NCBI GenBank assembly: GCA_036732005.1
Contig: DAINDF010000001.1
Span: 620,001 to 684,000, forward strand
Reading direction: 5' to 3'
Origin: UBA1926 sp036732005
GTDB lineage: Bacteria > Planctomycetota > Phycisphaerae > Phycisphaerales > UBA1924
DNA length: 64,000 bases
The notes below the pieces were generated by a model. The model was not told where the DNA came from, did not search any database, and saw only the letters and a list, made by a program, of their open reading frames with translations. Each line of letters starts with the position of its first letter. Position 1 is the stretch's first letter. Of the stretch, positions 17,072 through 25,344 are shown one piece after another. Both the position numbers and the translations under genes were made by a program.

Positions 17072-17713
17072 GTGACCGAGCCCCGAACCTCCGGGCCCAC
17101 GGGGCCCGCCGTCGCCCCCCCGGGCCGGTCGGCGTGGGTTCTGCTGCTCGCGACCGTTGCCGCCGGCCTGGTCTCCGACCTCGCCAGCAAGTGGGCGGCG
17201 TTCCGTTTCATCGCCGATGTCCCCGCGCGGGTTGAGCGATCGGCGGTGCTCGCGTCGGACCGTCTCGGCGAGCTGCTGCCCCCGCACGACCCCGTGGTGA
17301 TCGTCCCCCGCGTGCTCAACCTCACGCTGGTGCTCAACCCGGGCGCGGTCTTCGGGATGGGCGCGGGGCAGCGGTGGATCTTCATCGGGTTCACCGCGTT
17401 CGCCGTCTTCTTCGCGCTGTGGGTCTTCCTCAGGTGGACCACCGCGCGCGACCGCGTGGCCCACGCCGCCCTCGGGCTGCTGCTCGCGGGGGGGCTCGGG
17501 AATCTCTACGACCGCCTCGTCTTCGGGTGCGTGCGCGATTTCCTGCACCCGCTCCCGGGCGTCCGCCTGCCCATGGGCCTCAAGTGGCCGAACGGGTCCG
17601 ATGAGGTCTGGCCCTATGTCTCGAACATCGCCGACCTGTGGCTGATCATCGGGATCGCGGCGCTGCTGGTGTTCTCGTGGCGCAAGCCGCCCGAGCCCGC
17701 GGCCGCGGCGTAA
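17072..17713 (+). CDS. lspA: Lipoprotein signal peptidase (signal peptidase II)
   Basis: Cleaves prolipoprotein signal peptides before the lipidated cysteine in the inner membrane. The 213-residue protein has four hydrophobic helices and the family motifs: SDLASKW, LNPGAVFG, GGLGNLYDRL (catalytic Asp ~149), CVRDF and SNIADLWL (catalytic Asp ~187). A loop of about 60 residues between helix 1 and the second motif is longer than usual. The GTG start lies 1 base after the stop of the DksA-like gene. DksA-like and lspA genes being adjacent is common in bacteria. Confidence 0.92.
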   Translation: MTEPRTSGPTGPAVAPPGRSAWVLLLATVAAGLVSDLASKWAAFRFIADVPARVERSAVLASDRLGELLPPHDPVVIVPRVLNLTLVLNPGAVFGMGAGQRWIFIGFTAFAVFFALWVFLRWTTARDRVAHAALGLLLAGGLGNLYDRLVFGCVRDFLHPLPGVRLPMGLKWPNGSDEVWPYVSNIADLWLIIGIAALLVFSWRKPPEPAAAA

Positions 17714-17735
17714 CCGCACGACGCGGAGCCCGCCC

Positions 17736-18707
17736 CTACCGCACCTGCATCGAGGTCGCCCGCTCGCGGATGCCGTCGATCAGCCCGCGGATCTCCTCGG
17801 CCATCCGGGTGTTGGGGAAGTCGCGGATGATCCGCTCGCCCACCTCGGCGGCGCGGCGCCAGTCCCGGTCCTGCACGCTCAGCTTGAACTGCACGCCCAG
17901 GTTCTCGCGCGCCTGCCCGATGACGCCGCGGGCCAGTTCGCGATAGGGCTCCGCGTCCGCCTCGGTGAGATACCCGTCGAGCTCCTTGAGCAGCTCGTGG
18001 GCCTCCTCGGCCCGGCCCTCCTTCGCGGCGTTGAGGAACCGCCGCTCGAGGTCGATCCGGTACCGCTCCCGGGCACGCTCCACCCGGTGACGCAGGCCCT
18101 CGGCCCGCGGCGAGGAGGGATAGACCCGCGTGATGCGGGCGGCCTCGGCCTCGGCCTCGCCCCACTGCCGCCGCACGATCAACGCGTCGAGGTTCCGGAT
18201 CGCGTCCCCGACCTTGCGGTCGAGCGTCTCCGACCTCGTGCGCTCGATCCGCTGGCGGAACTCCTCGGCCTCGACGCGGTACCCGAATCGCTCGGCCAAC
18301 TCCTTGACGAGGATCGTCGCCGCGTCCCAGTCCTGGGCGGCGATGTCCTCCTCGATGGCGCGGCAGAGGATCTCCTTCTCCCGCTTCCGGTTGAGCACAC
18401 GCCGCGCGTCGTCGGAGAGGGCCTGCTCCTCCGCGAGGCGTTCCAGCGCCGCGGTCACCGCGGAGAGCCGGCCCGTTCCCACACCCCGCGCCGAGCCCCG
18501 GATGACCGCCACGAGCGGCGCGAGCAACAGCACCCCGATGAGCCCGATCAGCCCCGCCAGCAGCAGTTCGCCCAGGTCGCGCTCACTCCCGATGACGATC
18601 ATCGCCACGGAGATCACCGCCACCACGGCGTACGCGACGATCGTCCACACGGGCGGGGCCTGGCGCTGCACCGGGACGACTTCGTACCTCGGATCGTTCG
18701 ACATCAT
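17736..18707 (-). CDS. Membrane protein with TPR-like helical repeats
   Basis: A 323-residue protein of unknown function. Two hydrophobic helices lie near residues 22-40 and 49-69 (VWTIVAYAVVAVISVAMIVI; LLLAGLIGLIGVLLLAPLVAV). A long cytoplasmic part is made of helical repeats such as DWDAATILVKELAERFG, QWGEAEAEAARITRVYPSSP and DWRRAAEVGERIIRDFPNT, which are TPR-like. The first of two ATG codons (18707) has GGAGGG 7 bases upstream. It is probably a scaffold, but no partner is evident. Confidence 0.75.
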   Translation of the reverse strand: MMSNDPRYEVVPVQRQAPPVWTIVAYAVVAVISVAMIVIGSERDLGELLLAGLIGLIGVLLLAPLVAVIRGSARGVGTGRLSAVTAALERLAEEQALSDDARRVLNRKREKEILCRAIEEDIAAQDWDAATILVKELAERFGYRVEAEEFRQRIERTRSETLDRKVGDAIRNLDALIVRRQWGEAEAEAARITRVYPSSPRAEGLRHRVERARERYRIDLERRFLNAAKEGRAEEAHELLKELDGYLTEADAEPYRELARGVIGQARENLGVQFKLSVQDRDWRRAAEVGERIIRDFPNTRMAEEIRGLIDGIRERATSMQVR

Positions 18708-18775
18708 GCCTCGGCCCTCCGATCCCGAGTCGCCGCGTTCTTCCCGGCCCTGGGACGCACGGGCCGGCGCGGGCC

Positions 18776-19144
18776 TCAACTCCCCGGCACGGGCTCCCCG
18801 CAGTCCCGCGTCACCGGGACGAGGCAGAGAAACCGCAACGGCCTGTCCGCCGCGGCGCGGAACTGGTGTTCCTCGTCCGCGGGAACGAAGATGACATCCC
18901 CCGAGCGCACCGGCCGGTACGCCCCCTCGAGCAGCACCTCGCCCGCGCCCTCCACCACGAAGACCTCGTGCTCGTAGTCGTGGCTGTGCCGCGGCGTGTG
19001 CCCGCCCGCCTCGACCTGGAACTGACGCAGGGCGAAGTTCGGCGCCCCGTCCGCCCGCCCGACCATCACCGCCATCGACGCACCCTGCACGCCCTCCATC
19101 TGCACCGGCTTCCTGGGTGTGTCGTTGATGTTCCGGATCAGCAT
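18776..19144 (-). CDS. Cupin-domain protein
   Basis: A 122-residue single cupin. Motif 1 reads HTPRHSHDYEHEVFVVEG with the His, His and Glu metal ligands, and motif 2 reads DVIFVPADEEHQF with the last His. It is probably metal-binding; small stand-alone cupins of this kind have varied roles and this one cannot be assigned. CGGAG lies about 7 bases before the ATG. It is divergent from the MBL-fold hydrolase gene, with overlapping -10 boxes. Confidence 0.8.
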   Translation of the reverse strand: MLIRNINDTPRKPVQMEGVQGASMAVMVGRADGAPNFALRQFQVEAGGHTPRHSHDYEHEVFVVEGAGEVLLEGAYRPVRSGDVIFVPADEEHQFRAAADRPLRFLCLVPVTRDCGEPVPGS

Positions 19145-19192
19145 CGGCGCTCCGTTCCGCAGAAACCCGCGGGAGCCCGCGGGCCGCCTTCA

Positions 19193-19202
19193 TTCTACAC
19201 TG
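19193..19202. promoter_or_regulatory. Overlapping divergent -10 boxes
   Basis: TAGAAT on the minus strand (19193-19198) faces the cupin gene, and TACACT on the plus strand (19197-19202) faces the MBL gene. They overlap by two bases. TACACT ends 8 bases before the ATG at 19211, so that transcript would be leaderless, while the cupin transcript would have a ~45-base leader. Use of one may exclude the other. Confidence 0.55.
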
Positions 19203-19210
19203 ACCGCCCC

Positions 19211-19870
19211 ATGACCGACCGCCCCCCCGTCACAATCGAAGCGTTCACCCTCGGGCCCTACCAGACGAATTGCTACATCGTCCGCACCACCCGACCCGAC
19301 GGCTCCGAAGGCTGCTGGATCGCCGATTTCTCCTTTGACATCGCCCGCCTCCTCGCCCGGGTTGACGCCCTGGGGCTCGTCCCCGAGGCGCTCGTCCTGA
19401 CCCATGCGCACATCGACCACATCGCCGGCCTGGGCGAGGCGAAACGCCGTTTCCCGGGCGCCCCGATCTGGATCCACCGCGCCGAGGAACGCTGGCTGCT
19501 CGACGCCGAGCTCAACCTCTCCGCGTTCTCGGGCATGCCCGTGACCGCCCCGCCCGCCGATCGCCTCCTCGAGGACGGGGAGGCACTCGACCTGTGCGGC
19601 CTTTCGTGGCGCGTGCTCCACACGCCCGGGCACTCCCCGGGCGGCATCGGGCTCTACCAGGCCGAGGCGGGCGTCTGCCTCTGCGGCGACGCGATCTTCA
19701 GCGGATCGATCGGGCGGACCGACTTCCCGGGCTCGGACTTCGAGACGCTCGCCGAGTCGATCCGCGCGAAGTTCTACACACTCCCCGAGCGCACGCGGCT
19801 GCTGCCGGGGCACGGCCCGGAGACGACGGTGGGCGAGGAGATGCGGACGAACCCGTTTGTGCGCGCCTGA
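19211..19870 (+). CDS. MBL-fold metallo-hydrolase (glyoxalase II-like)
   Basis: A 219-residue metallo-beta-lactamase-fold enzyme. The metal site is complete: THAHIDH (HxHxDH), TPGHSPGG, CGDAIF and PGHGPET. The GRTDFPGSDFETL stretch is typical of the YcbL/glyoxalase-II-like subgroup, which hydrolyses thioesters, though substrates vary. ATG at 19211 follows a start-proximal TACACT hexamer. A strong shared hairpin separates it from the convergent POT gene. Confidence 0.85.
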   Translation: MTDRPPVTIEAFTLGPYQTNCYIVRTTRPDGSEGCWIADFSFDIARLLARVDALGLVPEALVLTHAHIDHIAGLGEAKRRFPGAPIWIHRAEERWLLDAELNLSAFSGMPVTAPPADRLLEDGEALDLCGLSWRVLHTPGHSPGGIGLYQAEAGVCLCGDAIFSGSIGRTDFPGSDFETLAESIRAKFYTLPERTRLLPGHGPETTVGEEMRTNPFVRA

Positions 19871-19896
19871 TCACCAATCGCCGGGCCGCGCACGAA

Positions 19897-19924
19897 CAAG
19901 GCCCGGGGAACGCCCCGGGCCTTG
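19897..19924. terminator. Bidirectional hairpin terminator
   Basis: Perfect 12-bp GC-rich stem (19897-19908 with 19913-19924) with loop AACG. It sits between the convergent MBL (stop 19870) and POT (stop 19952) genes. No T run follows on either strand, so efficiency is uncertain. Confidence 0.65.
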
Positions 19925-19951
19925 GTGAGAGAACCAGGTCGGCCCGCCCCG

Positions 19952-21490
19952 TTACTTCACGCCGTGCATCCACTTGCGCAGCAGGGGCGAGAGCAGCGCG
20001 ACGACCACGCCCGCGGCGGCGGGGAAGATCACCAGCATGAGGTAGAACCCCGGAAGGCCCTCGAGGATGAAGTTGTGCTTGGCCGGCGAACCGTCCTCGC
20101 CCGGGAGGAACTGCGTCGAGAACTGGGCGACGGTGCCCGCGAGGTAATTCGACCCGGCCATCGAGAGGAACCAGATGCCCATCATGAGGGACTGGAGCCG
20201 CTTGGGCGCGAGTTTGGTGACCATCGAGAGCCCGACCGGCGAGAGGCACAGCTCGCCCCAGGTCACGACGACATAGGCGATGAAGAGCCACTGCGGCCCG
20301 GCGAGCTTGCCGTCGCCGTGGGCCTCGAGGGCCCCGAACACCATCGCCATGAACGAGAGCCCCAGCAGCCAGAGCCCGATGGCGAACTTCAGCGGCGTGT
20401 TGGGGTTCATCCGCTTCCGGTCGAGCCAGACCCACAGCAGCGAGAAGAACGGGGCGCAGATGACGATGGTCAGCGCATTGACGGATTGGTACCAAGTCGC
20501 CGGGAAGGGCGAGTCGAGCATGCCATAGACGGTCCGATCCGTGTTCTGCTGGGCGAACACATTCATGGACGAGCCGGCCTGCTCGAACGCCGTCCAGAAG
20601 AAGATATTCCCGAAGAAGGCGAGCACGAGGATGACCACCAGGCGCTGGAAGTCGACAATGTCCAGTGGGCGCGAGGCCTCGTACTCGTCCTTGGCCGCCT
20701 TGGCGATCTCCTCCTGAGTGGGCTCTTTGCCCTCGGCGTGGGTCGGGGCGTGGTGCGGTGGCAGCCCGATGCCACGCAGGTACTTCGGGCGGAAGATCTG
20801 GTAGAAGGTCAGGCCCAGGATCATGCCCACCGCGGCGGCCCCGAAGCCCCAGTGCCACCCGACCTTTTCGCCCAGCGTGCCCGCGATGAGCGGCGAGAGG
20901 AAGGCCCCGAGGTTGATGCCCATGTAGAAGATCGTGAACCCCGAGTCACGCCGCGGGTCGTTCTCGCCGTAGAGCTGCCCCACCATCACCGAGACGCACG
21001 GCTTGAAGAACCCGGTGCCGATGACGATGAGCACGAGCCCCGTGACGAAGGTCACCAGGGCCCCTGGGCTGCTCTGCATGGTCACCACCTCGCCCGCGGT
21101 GATCCCGAAGAACTCGGTGAACGCGAGCGTGATGTGCCCCAACGCGATGATCCACCCGCCGATCAGCATCGATCGGTGGGTCCCCAGGAACTTGTCGGCC
21201 AGCCACCCCCCGACGAGCGGGGTGAGGTAGACCGCGGTGGTGTAGTACTTGTAGAGCCCGTAGGCCTGCACCTCGGTCCAGCCGAACCCGGGGTTCTCGT
21301 TTGCCGAGCCGTCCGCGAGGGTCTCGCTGGTGGACTGGATCAGGTAGAGCACCAGGAGCGCGCGCATGCCGTAATAGCTGAACCGCTCCCACATCTCGGT
21401 GATGAAGAGGACCCACAGACCGGCGGGGTGGGAGAGCTTCGCGGGCCGCGAGCCGTTGCCGTTCTGGACCGACGCGTCGATATTGGTCAT
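19952..21490 (-). CDS. POT-family proton-coupled di/tripeptide transporter
   Basis: A 512-residue membrane protein with about 13-14 hydrophobic helices. Family hallmarks are visible: EMWERFSYYGMRALLVLYL in helix 1, PLVGGWLADKFLG, and the PTR2 signature FYMGINLGAFLSP. The E-x-x-E-R motif for proton coupling is partly kept (TEMWER). It imports small peptides with protons. ATG at 21490 is chosen because the family N terminus begins about 20 residues later; a GAGG lies about 12 bases upstream. It follows the uridine-kinase-like gene by 58 bases but is probably separate. Confidence 0.92.
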   Translation of the reverse strand: MTNIDASVQNGNGSRPAKLSHPAGLWVLFITEMWERFSYYGMRALLVLYLIQSTSETLADGSANENPGFGWTEVQAYGLYKYYTTAVYLTPLVGGWLADKFLGTHRSMLIGGWIIALGHITLAFTEFFGITAGEVVTMQSSPGALVTFVTGLVLIVIGTGFFKPCVSVMVGQLYGENDPRRDSGFTIFYMGINLGAFLSPLIAGTLGEKVGWHWGFGAAAVGMILGLTFYQIFRPKYLRGIGLPPHHAPTHAEGKEPTQEEIAKAAKDEYEASRPLDIVDFQRLVVILVLAFFGNIFFWTAFEQAGSSMNVFAQQNTDRTVYGMLDSPFPATWYQSVNALTIVICAPFFSLLWVWLDRKRMNPNTPLKFAIGLWLLGLSFMAMVFGALEAHGDGKLAGPQWLFIAYVVVTWGELCLSPVGLSMVTKLAPKRLQSLMMGIWFLSMAGSNYLAGTVAQFSTQFLPGEDGSPAKHNFILEGLPGFYLMLVIFPAAAGVVVALLSPLLRKWMHGVK

Positions 21491-21548
21491 GCGTACAAAC
21501 CTCGTGCTGGACCGGCAGCATACAGGCTGGAGCAACGCGGTGCGACCG

Positions 21549-22175
21549 TCACGCCCCCGGATGGAACCCGTCGTTCCGCACGATCAGGTGCGCCGACTTT
21601 CGGTATCCGTCTGCGTACCGCGCGAAGGTCGGGTCCGCCACTTCCTCAAAGAAACGCCGGGCCGCCTCCACGCCCATCCCCCGCTCCCCCCGGAGTTCGA
21701 TCGCCTCCCACCGGCCCCAACGCGTCTCGGCCCGGGCCTCGACGAACACCCGCAGATCCACCGCCGGGAGCACCAGTGGGTGCAACGCGAACAGCCCCTC
21801 GCACACCACCGGCGCGGCGTCGGGCGGCTCGACGAGCGCCGTCCCCGTGCGGCGGTGCTCGTGGAACGACCAGACCGGGATCTCGGCGGGCCGGCCTGCT
21901 TTCAGGAGACCCAGGTCCCGCGCGAGCCCTGCCAGATCCGCGTGCTCGGGCAGGTCGCGTTCCTCAACGGCGAGCCCCTCGTAATCCGGGAGGTAGTTGT
22001 CCGTCGAGAGCACCACACCCCCAAGTTCGGAGGCGATGAGGCGCGCGAGCGTCGACTTGCCGGCCCCCGCGGGCCCCGTCACGCCCACCACCGGGCGCGG
22101 GCCCATCCCCGTGAGGAGGGCCGAGACCCACATCGGGGCCTCGCTCCAGTCGACCACCGTGGGCAGGTGCGGCAT
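21549..22175 (-). CDS. Uridine-kinase-like P-loop kinase
   Basis: A 208-residue P-loop protein of the uridine kinase/phosphoribulokinase/pantothenate kinase group. It has Walker A GPAGAGKST, then LSTDNYLPDYE, and later IPVWSFHEHRRTGT followed by CEGLFALHPL, as in uridine kinases. Divergent placement 98 bases from a concentrative nucleoside transporter supports nucleoside phosphorylation on uptake. The true substrate is not proven. Confidence 0.75.
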   Translation of the reverse strand: MPHLPTVVDWSEAPMWVSALLTGMGPRPVVGVTGPAGAGKSTLARLIASELGGVVLSTDNYLPDYEGLAVEERDLPEHADLAGLARDLGLLKAGRPAEIPVWSFHEHRRTGTALVEPPDAAPVVCEGLFALHPLVLPAVDLRVFVEARAETRWGRWEAIELRGERGMGVEAARRFFEEVADPTFARYADGYRKSAHLIVRNDGFHPGA

Positions 22176-22182
22176 GGGGCGG

Positions 22183-22188
22183 AGGATA
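22183..22188 (-). promoter_or_regulatory. Start-proximal -10 hexamer TATCCT
   Basis: TATCCT ends 7 bases before the ATG at 22175. There is no Shine-Dalgarno sequence. Confidence 0.6.
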
Positions 22189-22273
22189 GCCCCCCGGGCC
22201 GTCCGGTTTCAAACCCGTTTGCGCCCGCATCCGCTAGGCTCCGCGATCCCGATCGATCACGGAGCCCCCTCGC

Positions 22274-23626
22274 ATGCAATGGACCGGACTGCTCGGCGTC
22301 GTCGTTCTCCTGGGCCTGGGGTGGATGCTGAGCGAGAATCGGCGCGCGTTCCCCGTGCGCATGGTTCTGGGGGGCGTCGCCCTCCAGGCGGGGCTGGCGT
22401 TGGTGCTGATCAAGTTCCCGCCGGTGGTCGCGGTGTTCCAGTTCCTCGCCGAGGGCGTCGCCCACATCATCGGGCTCGCGGACGAGGGCATCGCGTTCCT
22501 GTTCGGGCGGGCGCTGCTCGATCCTGCGGGGCCCTGGGGCTTCATCTTCGCGGTCAAGGTCCTTCCGGTGATCATCTACTTCGCGGCCCTGATGGGGGTG
22601 CTCTACCACATCGGGGTGATGCCTCGGGTCGTCGCGGCGCTCGCGTGGCTGCTGCGGCGGAGCCTGGGCGTGAGCGGGCCGGAGGCGCTCGCGATGGCGG
22701 CGAATGTGTTCGTGGGGCAGACCGAGGCGCCGCTGTGCATCAAGCCCTACCTCGACCGCATGTCGCGTGCGGGGCTGATGACGCTGATGGTCGGGGGCTT
22801 CGCGACGATCGCGGGGAGCGTGCTGGCGGGGTATGTGAACTTCCTCGCGCCGATGCCCGCGCCGGCGGCGGCCGACGCGGTCGAGGCGGTGCGTCTCGCC
22901 GCCGAGGCCGCCCGCGACGCCGCCCGGGCCGAGCAGGCCGTCTGGATCCGCTACCTGCTGACGGCGAGCGTGATGTCGGCGCCGGCCGCGTTCGTGATGG
23001 CGCGGGTGATGGTGCCGGAGGTCAGCCGAGACCGCGACGCGGCGCCCGCCGAGGCCGCGGAGATCTCGCGGGCGGCGAACCTGCTCGACGCGGCCTCGCG
23101 CGGCGCGACGGACGGGCTGCACCTGGCCCTGAATGTCGGCGCGATGCTCATCGCCTTCGTCGCCCTGCTGGCGCTGGTGAACTGGCCGCTCGAAGCCCTC
23201 GGCGGGTGGGGGCCCGTGGCGGCCGTCCTCGAGTCACAGGGGATCGAGACCCTGAACCTCCAGAGCATCCTCGGGTTCGTCTTCGCGCCGCTCGCGTGGT
23301 GCATGGGGATCCCCTGGGCCGACGCGGGCTTCATCGGGCGGCTGATGGGCGAGAAACTGATCGTCACCGAGTTCCTCGCGTATGTCTCGCTCGCCGACGC
23401 GGTGAACAGCCCCGCGGGGTCGCCCATCGCCGAGCGTTCCGCGGCGATCGCCGCGTTCGCCCTGTGCGGGTTCGCCAACTTCGGGTCGGTCGGCATCCAG
23501 ATCGGGGGGCTCTCTTCGCTCGCGCCGGCCCGGCGGGGCGAGTTCGTGAGCCTGGCGTTCCGCGCGATGATCGGCGGGGCGTTCGCCTCGTGGATGACCG
23601 CGGCCGTCGCCGGCTTGTTCCTCTAG
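22274..23626 (+). CDS. Concentrative nucleoside transporter (NupC/CNT family)
   Basis: Imports nucleosides with Na+ or H+. The 450-residue membrane protein shows the CNT core in order: VLPVIIYFAALMGVLYHIG, the signature AANVFVGQTEAPL, MTLMVGGFATIAGSVLAGYV, and late in the chain ALCGFANFGSVGIQIGG. The long loop around residues 195-270 is enriched in Ala/Glu. The ATG has CGGAG about 9 bases upstream, and a TAGGCT hexamer lies further up, so this is a leadered transcript. It lies beside a uridine-kinase-like and a BtpA-like gene. Confidence 0.92.
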   Translation: MQWTGLLGVVVLLGLGWMLSENRRAFPVRMVLGGVALQAGLALVLIKFPPVVAVFQFLAEGVAHIIGLADEGIAFLFGRALLDPAGPWGFIFAVKVLPVIIYFAALMGVLYHIGVMPRVVAALAWLLRRSLGVSGPEALAMAANVFVGQTEAPLCIKPYLDRMSRAGLMTLMVGGFATIAGSVLAGYVNFLAPMPAPAAADAVEAVRLAAEAARDAARAEQAVWIRYLLTASVMSAPAAFVMARVMVPEVSRDRDAAPAEAAEISRAANLLDAASRGATDGLHLALNVGAMLIAFVALLALVNWPLEALGGWGPVAAVLESQGIETLNLQSILGFVFAPLAWCMGIPWADAGFIGRLMGEKLIVTEFLAYVSLADAVNSPAGSPIAERSAAIAAFALCGFANFGSVGIQIGGLSSLAPARRGEFVSLAFRAMIGGAFASWMTAAVAGLFL

Positions 23627-23653
23627 GATCCCGGGGCCCCAAGGAGAACCGCC

Positions 23654-24457
23654 GTGCCGCACACGCTCCGCTACACACCCGACCGCGCGCTCATCGGGAT
23701 GGTCCATGTCGGCGCCCTGCCGGGGACCCCCCGGCACGAGGCCCCGGTCGCCCATCTCGCGTCCGTCGCCGCCGAGGAGGCCCGCGTGCTCATCGAGGCG
23801 GGCTTCGACGCCGTCATCATCGAGAACATGCACGACCGTCCCTATGTCCACGGCGACCGGCTGGGCCCGGAGATCGTCGCGGGGATGACCCGGGTGGGCA
23901 CCGAGGTCGCCTCGGCGATCCAGTCCCCGATCGGGGTCCAGATTCTCTCGGGCGGGAACCGGCACGCGCTGGCGGTGGCGCGGTCGATCGGGGGCTCGTT
24001 CATCCGCTGCGAGAATTTCGTGTACGCCCATGTCGCCGACGAGGGCCTGCTCGCCGAGGCCGAGGCGGGCGCTCTCCTGCGCGAGCGACGCCGGCTCGGC
24101 GCCGAGTACATCGGCGTCTGGGCGGACATCAAGAAGAAGCACGCCTCGCACGCGCTGACCGCGGACATCGGGATCGAGGACGCCGCGCACGCCGCGGCCT
24201 TCTTCGGCGCCGACGGGCTCATCGTCACCGGCGCGTGGACGGGCCGGCCAGCCGACCCGGGCGAGGCCCGACGCGCCAAGCAGGCGTCGGGCCTGCCGGT
24301 GCTCATCGGCAGCGGGGTGACCCCCGAGAATGTCGCCGCGATGCTCGACGCCTCGGACGGCGTGATCGTCGGCTCGTCGATCAAGCACGACGGCCGCTGG
24401 TCGAATCCCGTCGACCCGCGGCGCGCCGAGCAACTCGTGCGGGCGGCGAAGGGCTGA
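23654..24457 (+). CDS. BtpA/SgcQ-family protein
   Basis: A 267-residue TIM-barrel protein of the BtpA family, named for a cyanobacterial photosystem I biogenesis factor. In non-phototrophs the role is unclear; SgcQ is encoded in sugar operons. Family stretches include IGMVHVGALPGTP, AVIIENMHDRPY, QILSGGNRHAL, FIRCENFVYAH, GADGLIVTGAWTG and VLIGSGVTPENV. GTG at 23654 has AAGGAG 8 bases upstream. It follows the nucleoside transporter by 27 bases on the same strand, which suggests a role in nucleoside or ribose-derivative breakdown. Confidence 0.85.
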   Translation: MPHTLRYTPDRALIGMVHVGALPGTPRHEAPVAHLASVAAEEARVLIEAGFDAVIIENMHDRPYVHGDRLGPEIVAGMTRVGTEVASAIQSPIGVQILSGGNRHALAVARSIGGSFIRCENFVYAHVADEGLLAEAEAGALLRERRRLGAEYIGVWADIKKKHASHALTADIGIEDAAHAAAFFGADGLIVTGAWTGRPADPGEARRAKQASGLPVLIGSGVTPENVAAMLDASDGVIVGSSIKHDGRWSNPVDPRRAEQLVRAAKG

Positions 24458-24459
24458 AC

Positions 24460-25125
24460 TCAGGCCGGCGCGGCCGCTCTGACCCCGGCCGGCGAATCCC
24501 ATGCCGTCGCGGTGAACTCCGGGTGGACCCCGTGCTTTCGGGCGAAGAGCGCCGCCCGCCGCGGCAGGGGCTCACTCTCGAACGGGGCGAACGCCGCCTC
24601 GCCGACGACGATCCGCGACGGCAGCCCGAGCCTCTGGGCGATGAACAGCCCCGAGAGCACCGCGCCCCCGGACCCGAGGCTCGTGAGCCGACCCTCGGAC
24701 GACCGCCCGACCCCGCCCGCGATCACCAGCACGCGGGCCTCGTGGCTCGCCTGCTCGAACCGCCTCGCGTGCAGCAGCCTGGGCTCGGCCTCGAGCGGGC
24801 TGCCGCGGGTGATCGGGGCGAACCGCAGCGGATCGAGCAGCCGGGCGTCGACGCCCAACAGCCCGAGCAGCCCGGCGAACCGCTGGGCGCTCTCGCACGC
24901 AGCGAGCGTGACGATCGCGGCACGCTGCTCGGCGTCGGTGCCCGGGCCGGCCTGGGCGGCCCGTCGCTCCATGGCGCCTTGCTCGGCATGGGTGGCCGAG
25001 ACGACGACGATCATCCCGCGGGTCTCGCTGGCCGCGAGGACCTGCCCGGCGAGCGGGGCGAGGGTCTCGCCGTTCGCGAGGGCGGATTCCGTGATCGTCA
25101 CCAGTGCTGCGCTGTCGAGAGTCAT
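24460..25125 (-). CDS. Aspartokinase-like protein, shortened and catalytically degenerate
   Basis: A 221-residue protein that aligns with the amino-acid-kinase domain of aspartokinases: VVVSAT, a central AACESAQRFAGLL helix, ITRGSPLEAEPRLL, VLVIAGGVGRSSEGRLTSLGSGGAV, and a C-terminal LFARKHGVHPEFTATAW. It lacks the N-terminal KxGGTS phosphate-binding motif. The catalytic TLGRGGSD reads SLGSGGAV, and there is no ACT regulatory domain. It is therefore probably not an active kinase. GGAGGT lies 6 bases before the ATG at 25125. A terminator hairpin sits right upstream, so expression appears to be controlled by attenuation. Confidence 0.65.
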   Translation of the reverse strand: MTLDSAALVTITESALANGETLAPLAGQVLAASETRGMIVVVSATHAEQGAMERRAAQAGPGTDAEQRAAIVTLAACESAQRFAGLLGLLGVDARLLDPLRFAPITRGSPLEAEPRLLHARRFEQASHEARVLVIAGGVGRSSEGRLTSLGSGGAVLSGLFIAQRLGLPSRIVVGEAAFAPFESEPLPRRAALFARKHGVHPEFTATAWDSPAGVRAAAPA

Positions 25126-25149
25126 GACGAACCTCCAAATCCCGGAACG

Positions 25150-25182
25150 AAAAAAAAGGCCACCGTTCACGGTGGCCTCTCG
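25150..25182 (-). terminator. Leader terminator (attenuator) upstream of the aspartokinase-like gene
   Basis: On the minus strand a 9-bp stem (25170-25178 with 25157-25165) with loop TGAA is followed by a run of eight T (25150-25157), then 24 bases to the coding start at 25125. Its 5' arm can instead pair with 25221-25232 inside the leader ORF over 12 bp with two G-U pairs, so two exclusive structures are possible. Confidence 0.8.
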
Positions 25183-25207
25183 TCAGGGTCCTGTGTCTGA
25201 GTCTGCC

Positions 25208-25294
25208 TCAGCCAGCCCTCCAAGAGACCACCTCGCAGGTCCAGCAGAGGACCATGCGGGCGTGCATCTGGGTGATGGACTGGGCGTGTTTCAT
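25208..25294 (-). CDS. Putative 28-residue leader peptide
   Basis: An ATG-to-TGA frame starting about 44 bases after the predicted transcription start and ending 26 bases before the terminator stem. It begins MKHAQSITQMHARM and contains four Met, two Trp and two Cys, the latter as CWTC (residues 17-20). Codons 21-25 encode the RNA strand that can pair with the terminator's 5' arm, as in classical attenuators. The Shine-Dalgarno sequence is weak, so translation is not certain. The frame is open further upstream, but the promoter places the transcript start inside it. Confidence 0.5.
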   Translation of the reverse strand: MKHAQSITQMHARMVLCWTCEVVSWRAG

Positions 25295-25344
25295 GCGGAG
25301 ACGGCTCTCTGCCCGGGCCCGACCATCGGGCCGCTTCTTTGAGG

